From: Rhizobium sp. 9140
Lineage (GTDB): Bacteria; Pseudomonadota; Alphaproteobacteria; Rhizobiales; Rhizobiaceae
Assembly: GCF_900067135.1 (NCBI RefSeq)
Contig: NZ_FJUR01000002.1
Location: forward strand, 62,001-126,000
Reading direction: 5' to 3'
Length of the DNA stretch: 64,000 nt
Position numbers and translations under genes: made by a program. A model generated the notes under the pieces. It saw only the letters and a list, made by a program, of their open reading frames with translations, searched no databases and was not told where the DNA came from. Positions 59,996 to 64,000 of this stretch are shown here, in pieces (the first letter of the stretch is position 1; every line of letters starts with the position of its first letter).

Positions 59996-61532
59996 GGAGC
60001 TCTCCCACGGCCTTGACGCGGATACGGGTGGCGTTGCCCGGCAGGTAAGCGAGCGGAACGTCCTCGACATCGACGATCTCGATGCTGTCAGGTGCAGCAC
60101 CTGCGGCAATCGCCGCATCGACCGCCCGCTGCTTGGCGTCTTCGAGCGCCTTGTCGCGGCCGAGTTCGGCCAGTGCATAGACGCGGTCGATTTCGCCGGA
60201 GACCTGCGCGATGGCCGCACCGACGGCGTTGGCGACGCCGAAATGTGCGGGCTTGATCACTTCAAGGCCACTCAGCGGGCCATCGACCAGGATGGAGCCG
60301 CCGCCGACCACGATGACGGGCAGCGGATCGGGCGAGAGGCGGGATTTCTCGACGCAGTCTTCCAGCATCGCGTGGATCTTCGCCTGCACGCGATCGATGA
60401 GATCGGGGGAGAGGTGCGAGACCTTTGCCGCATCGCCGAGCGAGGCACGGCCCGCCGCCACGGCCACATCGGTGGTGGTCAGCGTTTGCCCGCCGAAGAT
60501 CAACGCCTCGGTCTTGATGCGGTAACCGACGGAAACCGGGCCGACCTTGATGCCGCTGTCCGTTTCCACGACATGCGACCCGCCGCCGAGCCCGATCGAG
60601 AACACGTCGGGCATGCGGAAATTGGTGCGCACGCCGCCGACTTCCACGGCAATCGTCGCTTGACGCGGAAAACCCTTGTGCAGCGAGCCGACATCCGAGG
60701 TGGTGCCGCCGATATCGACCACGATGGCATCGCTGACGCCGGAGAGGAACGCCGCGCCGCGCATGGAGTTCGTCGGGCCGGAGGCGAAGGTCAGAACCGG
60801 GAATTTCTCGGCAAAGCTCGCATCCATCAGCGTGCCGTCGTTCTGAGTCAGGAAGAACTTTCCGGTGATGCCGGCCTCGCGGATGGCGTTGCGGAAGGCT
60901 TCGATGACGTGGGCGGAGAGGTCGCGCAGGCAGGCATTCATGATCGCCGCGTTCTCGCGCTCCAGTAGCCCGATGCGGCCGATATCGCTGGACATCGTGA
61001 TATGCACACCGGGAATTTCCGCTTCGAAGATGGCGCCGGCACGGCGTTCGAAATCGCTGGAGACCGGCGAGAAGACCGAGGTGATGGCGATGCTGCGGAT
61101 GCCCTTGGCGGCGATGTCGCGGGCGATGCCCTTCAGTTCGTCCTCATCGAGCGGCGAGATGATGCGGCCGTCGAACTCGTTGCCGCCATGGGCGAGATAG
61201 GCGTGGTTGCCGATCGACTGCTTCAGGTCCTCCGGCCAGTCGACCATTGGCGGCAGGGAGGCCGTGGCGGGCAGTCCGAGACGGACGGCCGCGGTCTGCG
61301 CGAGATCGCGGCGCTGGACGACGGCATTGGTGAAATGGGTCGTGCCGATCATCACGAAATCGACGGCCGAGGCTTCCATGCCAGATGCCGCCAGCACGTC
61401 GCGCAGCGCGTTGACGACGCCGCTCATCACGTCGGCAGTCGTTGCGGATTTGACGCCGGCGATCACCTCCGGTCCGTTCATGACCACGGCGTCCGTATTG
61501 GTGCCGCCGACATCGATGCCTATCCTAATCAT
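59985..61532 (-). CDS. Hydantoinase/oxoprolinase-family protein (HyuA-like)
   Basis: 515 residues from ATG 61532. The N-terminal ATPase fold is clear: RIGIDVGGTNTDAVVM, VMIGTTHFTNAVVQ, the later AIVVDIGGTTSDVGSLHKGF and VVGGGSILVDGPLSG. Such proteins use ATP to open hydantoin or 5-oxoproline rings. It is shorter than the 700-residue HyuA and has no HyuB partner; instead it is followed by two DUF917 genes, a common pairing. A TTG at 61541 is an alternative start. Confidence 0.9.
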   Translation of the reverse strand: MIRIGIDVGGTNTDAVVMNGPEVIAGVKSATTADVMSGVVNALRDVLAASGMEASAVDFVMIGTTHFTNAVVQRRDLAQTAAVRLGLPATASLPPMVDWPEDLKQSIGNHAYLAHGGNEFDGRIISPLDEDELKGIARDIAAKGIRSIAITSVFSPVSSDFERRAGAIFEAEIPGVHITMSSDIGRIGLLERENAAIMNACLRDLSAHVIEAFRNAIREAGITGKFFLTQNDGTLMDASFAEKFPVLTFASGPTNSMRGAAFLSGVSDAIVVDIGGTTSDVGSLHKGFPRQATIAVEVGGVRTNFRMPDVFSIGLGGGSHVVETDSGIKVGPVSVGYRIKTEALIFGGQTLTTTDVAVAAGRASLGDAAKVSHLSPDLIDRVQAKIHAMLEDCVEKSRLSPDPLPVIVVGGGSILVDGPLSGLEVIKPAHFGVANAVGAAIAQVSGEIDRVYALAELGRDKALEDAKQRAVDAAIAAGAAPDSIEIVDVEDVPLAYLPGNATRIRVKAVGELHAG

Positions 61533-61569
61533 GGGCTTCAAACCTCATTGCCTGTATTGTTTGCGCTTG

Positions 61570-62451
61570 TCATGTCTGACGATCCGCCGCTTGCCGCAGC
61601 GCGATCAGTTGTTCGGGTGTGGGGAGTTCGCCGTCGATCAGAGGGATGACGGGCCGGAGCGCTGCTTCCTCCGCCGAGATGACGGGTACGGAGGCGATCA
61701 GCAGGCGCGTATAGTCGTGGGACGGGTTCCCGAAGACGGCGTCCGACGTGCCGCGTTCCACGATAGCGCCGCGATAGAGGATGCTGACCTCGCGCGCGAA
61801 ATTGCGCATGAGGCTCAGATCGTGGGAAATGAACAGATAGGTCAGGCCCATTTGCCGGCCGAGATCGGCGAGCAGGTCCATGACCTTGGCCTGCACCGAG
61901 ACATCAAGCGCCGAGGTCGGCTCGTCCAGTACCAGCAATTTCGGCTCGACAGCGAGAGCCCGTGCGATCGCCACGCGCTGCTTCTGCCCGCCGGAAAGCT
62001 CGTGCGGGTACCGCTCGGCAAAGGCGGCGGGCAGCTGGACCATGTCGAGAAGGGTTCCGATCCGCGTGCGGCGCTCGCAGCGCGGGAAGCCATGGGCGTC
62101 CAGCGGGACGGCGATGGACTGGCCGACGGTGCGGCGGGGGTTGAGCGAGGAGCCGGGGTTCTGGAACACCATCTGCACGCGGCGGCCATGCGCCACCCCG
62201 TCGGAGCGGTCGTGAATGCTTCGCCCGTCGATCAGGATCTCGCCGCTGTCGGGCGTTTCCAGCCCCATGATCATGCGGGCGATCGTGGATTTGCCCGATC
62301 CGCTCTCGCCGGCAAGACCATAGACGCCACCGGCCGCAATCGCCATCGAGACATTTTCGACGGCTTGCAGCGCACCGGTCTTGCGGCCGAAGGCGTTGCG
62401 GATCGGGAAGGTTTTACAGAGGTTTTTCAGCTCCAGCATCGGTCCGCTCAT
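61570..62451 (-). CDS. Oligopeptide-type ABC transporter ATPase 2 (OppF/DppF)
   Basis: 293 residues from ATG 62451, overlapping the stop of the first ATPase (ATGA). Walker A GESGSGKSTIARMI, signature LSGGQKQRVAIARAL, Walker B LLVLDEPTSALDVS, switch His in FISHDLSLM and the C-terminal peptide-transporter element GNPSHDYTRLLIASVP. Works as a heterodimer with the neighbouring ATPase. Confidence 0.94.
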   Translation of the reverse strand: MSGPMLELKNLCKTFPIRNAFGRKTGALQAVENVSMAIAAGGVYGLAGESGSGKSTIARMIMGLETPDSGEILIDGRSIHDRSDGVAHGRRVQMVFQNPGSSLNPRRTVGQSIAVPLDAHGFPRCERRTRIGTLLDMVQLPAAFAERYPHELSGGQKQRVAIARALAVEPKLLVLDEPTSALDVSVQAKVMDLLADLGRQMGLTYLFISHDLSLMRNFAREVSILYRGAIVERGTSDAVFGNPSHDYTRLLIASVPVISAEEAALRPVIPLIDGELPTPEQLIALRQAADRQT

Positions 62452-63293
62452 GCCGGCACCCCGGCGGTTCCGAAGCGCCGCCCGCCGGTCAGGCGCGGCA
62501 CGGCGTCGATCAGGCTGCGGGTGTAGTCGTGCGATGGCGCTTCGAAGATCGCAGCGGTTTCGCCCTTCTCGACGATGACGCCCTTCTGCATGACGTAGAC
62601 GCTGTTGCACGTCTCGCGCACGACGCCCAGATTGTGGGTGATCATCAGAAGCGCAAGGCCGCGTGCCTCGACCAGATCTTTCAGCAGTTTCAGGATCTGT
62701 GCCTGCGTGGTGACGTCCAGCGCGGTTCCCGGCTCGTCGGCGATCAGAAGGTCGGTTTCGCTGAGCAGCGCCATGGCGATCAGCACGCGCTGGCGCATGC
62801 CGCCGGAAAGCTCGATCGGATAGGCGCGCGCCGCCCGCTCGGGATCGCGCATGCGCACCTGCGCCAGCGTTTCGTAGACCCTCTGCATCCGGTCTCTGGC
62901 AGCGCGGGCGCGGCCGAGGCGCCTGTCGGCATATTTCAGGATCGTTGCCATCTGGTCGGCGATGGTGAAGACCGGATTGAGCGAACTCATCGGGTCCTGA
63001 AACACCATCGACATCGCCGTGCCGCGCAGTTTCAGGCGTTCCTTCTCAGGCATGGCCAGGAGATCCGCGCCGTCATAATAGATCGCGCCGGAGGTGATGC
63101 GGGCAGGGGGCTGGCGCAGCAGACCCATGATGGCCTTCATCGTCACCGTCTTGCCGGACCCGCTTTCGCCGACCAGCGCCACCTGCGAGCGGGCGGGTAC
63201 ATCGAGGCTGACGCCATGCAGCACGGGCACGGTCTGGCCATAGGTGGTGAAGGAGACCGAGAGGTTCTCGACACGCAGGAGAGGGAAGCTCAT
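62448..63293 (-). CDS. Oligopeptide-type ABC transporter ATPase 1 (OppD/DppD)
   Basis: 281 residues from ATG 63293 (ATGA overlap with the permease). Walker [35 protein letters not shown], signature [15 protein letters not shown], Walker [17 protein letters not shown] and switch His in MITHNLGVV. It is some 45 residues shorter than typical OppD: the C-terminal iron-sulfur cysteine region is missing, the protein ending soon after the [17 protein letters not shown] element. Confidence 0.94.
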   Translation of the reverse strand: MSFPLLRVENLSVSFTTYGQTVPVLHGVSLDVPARSQVALVGESGSGKTVTMKAIMGLLRQPPARITSGAIYYDGADLLAMPEKERLKLRGTAMSMVFQDPMSSLNPVFTIADQMATILKYADRRLGRARAARDRMQRVYETLAQVRMRDPERAARAYPIELSGGMRQRVLIAMALLSETDLLIADEPGTALDVTTQAQILKLLKDLVEARGLALLMITHNLGVVRETCNSVYVMQKGVIVEKGETAAIFEAPSHDYTRSLIDAVPRLTGGRRFGTAGVPA

Positions 63294-64000
63294 CGGACCT
63301 CCTGCACGTCGAAGAGGTCGCGCAAGCCATCGCCGAGCAGGTTGAAGCCCAGCGCGACGAACAGGATGGCAAGGCCCGGAAGCACCGGTTCCCACCAGAA
63401 ATCCGGCAGGAAGCCCGCGCCCTGCGCGACCATGGTGCCGAGATCGGGCGTTGGCGGCTGGATGCCGAGCCCGAGGAAGGAGAGCGAGGCGCCGACAAGG
63501 ATGACGAAGCCGCAATCGAGCGAGGTCTTGACCGCAATGGCGGAAACGCAGTTTGGCAGGATCTCACGGAAGAGGATGTGAAACTTGCTGGCACCGAGTG
63601 TTTCCGCAGCTTCGATGAATTCCTGCGTGCGGATTTGTTTGGTGATCGCGTAGATCAGCCGCGTATGCCAGGTCCACCAGAGTGCAGCGATGGCGAGCAG
63701 GGAATTGACGAGATCGGGCGACAGCACGGCGGCTACAGCCAGCGCCATGACAAGCGGGGGAAGCGCGAGCGCGATGTCCGTCACGCGCATGATGACCGTC
63801 TCGACCCAGCCGCCGAAATAGCCGGCGAGAAGGCCCAGAATTGTGCCGATGGGGACGGCGGTGCCGAGCACGACGAAGGCGAGCAGCAGCGAGATGCGCA
63901 TGCCGTAGATCGTGCGAGTGAAGATGTCGCGACCGACATTGTCCGTGCCGAACCAGAAGGTTAGCGATGGCGGCTGGTGGCGGACCCGGAAGTTGACGAC
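63290..64000 (-). CDS. Oligopeptide-type ABC permease (OppC/DppC), 5' end beyond the window
   Basis: 236 residues present; the frame is open to base 64000. It starts in the window at the periplasmic FGTDNVGRDIFTRTIYGMRI motif that marks OppC-type permeases. Membrane segments and the EAA loop EAAETLGASKFHILFREILP follow, and VGASLSFLGLGIQPPTPDLG closes the family pattern. It imports a peptide-like or modified amino-acid compound, likely the hydantoin-type substrate of the downstream genes. Confidence 0.92.
   Translation of the reverse strand, partial: VVNFRVRHQPPSLTFWFGTDNVGRDIFTRTIYGMRISLLLAFVVLGTAVPIGTILGLLAGYFGGWVETVIMRVTDIALALPPLVMALAVAAVLSPDLVNSLLAIAALWWTWHTRLIYAITKQIRTQEFIEAAETLGASKFHILFREILPNCVSAIAVKTSLDCGFVILVGASLSFLGLGIQPPTPDLGTMVAQGAGFLPDFWWEPVLPGLAILFVALGFNLLGDGLRDLFDVQEVR

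Noticed and set aside
1..64000. tRNA, rRNA, CRISPR, prophage or conjugative genes
   Set aside because: I looked for tRNA cloverleaf sequences, spaced direct repeats, and integrase or phage structural motifs and found none; the IS21 element is the only mobile DNA.

Overview
The window is high-GC, gene-dense DNA that most resembles an alphaproteobacterium of the Rhizobiaceae (Rhizobium, Agrobacterium, Sinorhizobium or Shinella type). The pointers are a rhizobial-style palindromic intergenic repeat, an EcfG-type stress promoter, many ABC importers with operon-linked regulators, and a GH127 arabinofuranosidase locus suited to plant polymers. No rRNA, tRNA, CRISPR array, prophage or replication origin was seen. 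The only mobile element recognised is one IS21-family insertion. All functional calls are read from sequence motifs and family knowledge; nothing was searched.

Layout from the left. 1-3800: the end of a PAS-GGDEF diguanylate cyclase, a trehalose-synthase-like GH13 enzyme and a small proline-rich membrane protein. 3900-4890: an alpha/beta hydrolase with two different operator-like palindromes upstream and a probably frameshifted start. 4986-12888: an iron-siderophore locus with an AraC regulator, a TonB-dependent receptor, a divergent four-gene FecBCDE-type ABC operon and a GAF protein. 12913-16468: a GntR regulator with two winged-helix segments, an aldo/keto reductase, a periplasmic sugar-binding protein and the first 58 codons of its ABC ATPase. 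An IS21 element (16469-18974) cuts that ATPase. On its far side lies the N-terminal third of PatD, the last gene of a ydcSTUV-patD putrescine operon (18975-23648) followed upstream by a LysR regulator. 24745-30813: a phosphoesterase, a DUF2256 protein, an MFS transporter and two TetR loci around an SDR-AcuI operon.

31029-35657 carries a GH15 enzyme, a CPA1 Na+/H+ antiporter and 6-phosphogluconate dehydrogenase in one direction. 35808-42311 holds small accessory genes: a Phd/PIN toxin-antitoxin pair, a DnaQ-like exonuclease, a RibD-like reductase, a protein with two HARP-like repeats coupled to a small partner, a PRC-barrel stress protein, RecX and several hypotheticals. 42472-48933 is a four-gene signalling operon: hybrid kinase, CheR, CheB, hybrid kinase. 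49042-56468 is a LacI-controlled ABC transporter plus GH127 operon. 57798-64000 is an oligopeptide-type ABC transporter joined to a hydantoinase-like protein and two DUF917 proteins, and it runs off the right edge.

The most interesting pattern is regulatory. Two operator families tie together three separate loci. One 17-bp site lies upstream of the TetR gene at 27017, of the alpha/beta hydrolase at 3907 and of the SDR-AcuI operon. A second 14-bp site lies upstream of the TetR gene at 30223 and again of the hydrolase. Both TetR proteins carry a cysteine at the same place after the DNA-binding domain. Together with the reductase and hydrolase targets this suggests a small electrophile- or aldehyde-responsive regulon with two inputs. 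Other notable points are the IS21 element that fuses two truncated operons without a target duplication, and two genes whose conserved N-termini are recovered by a single-base frame change.
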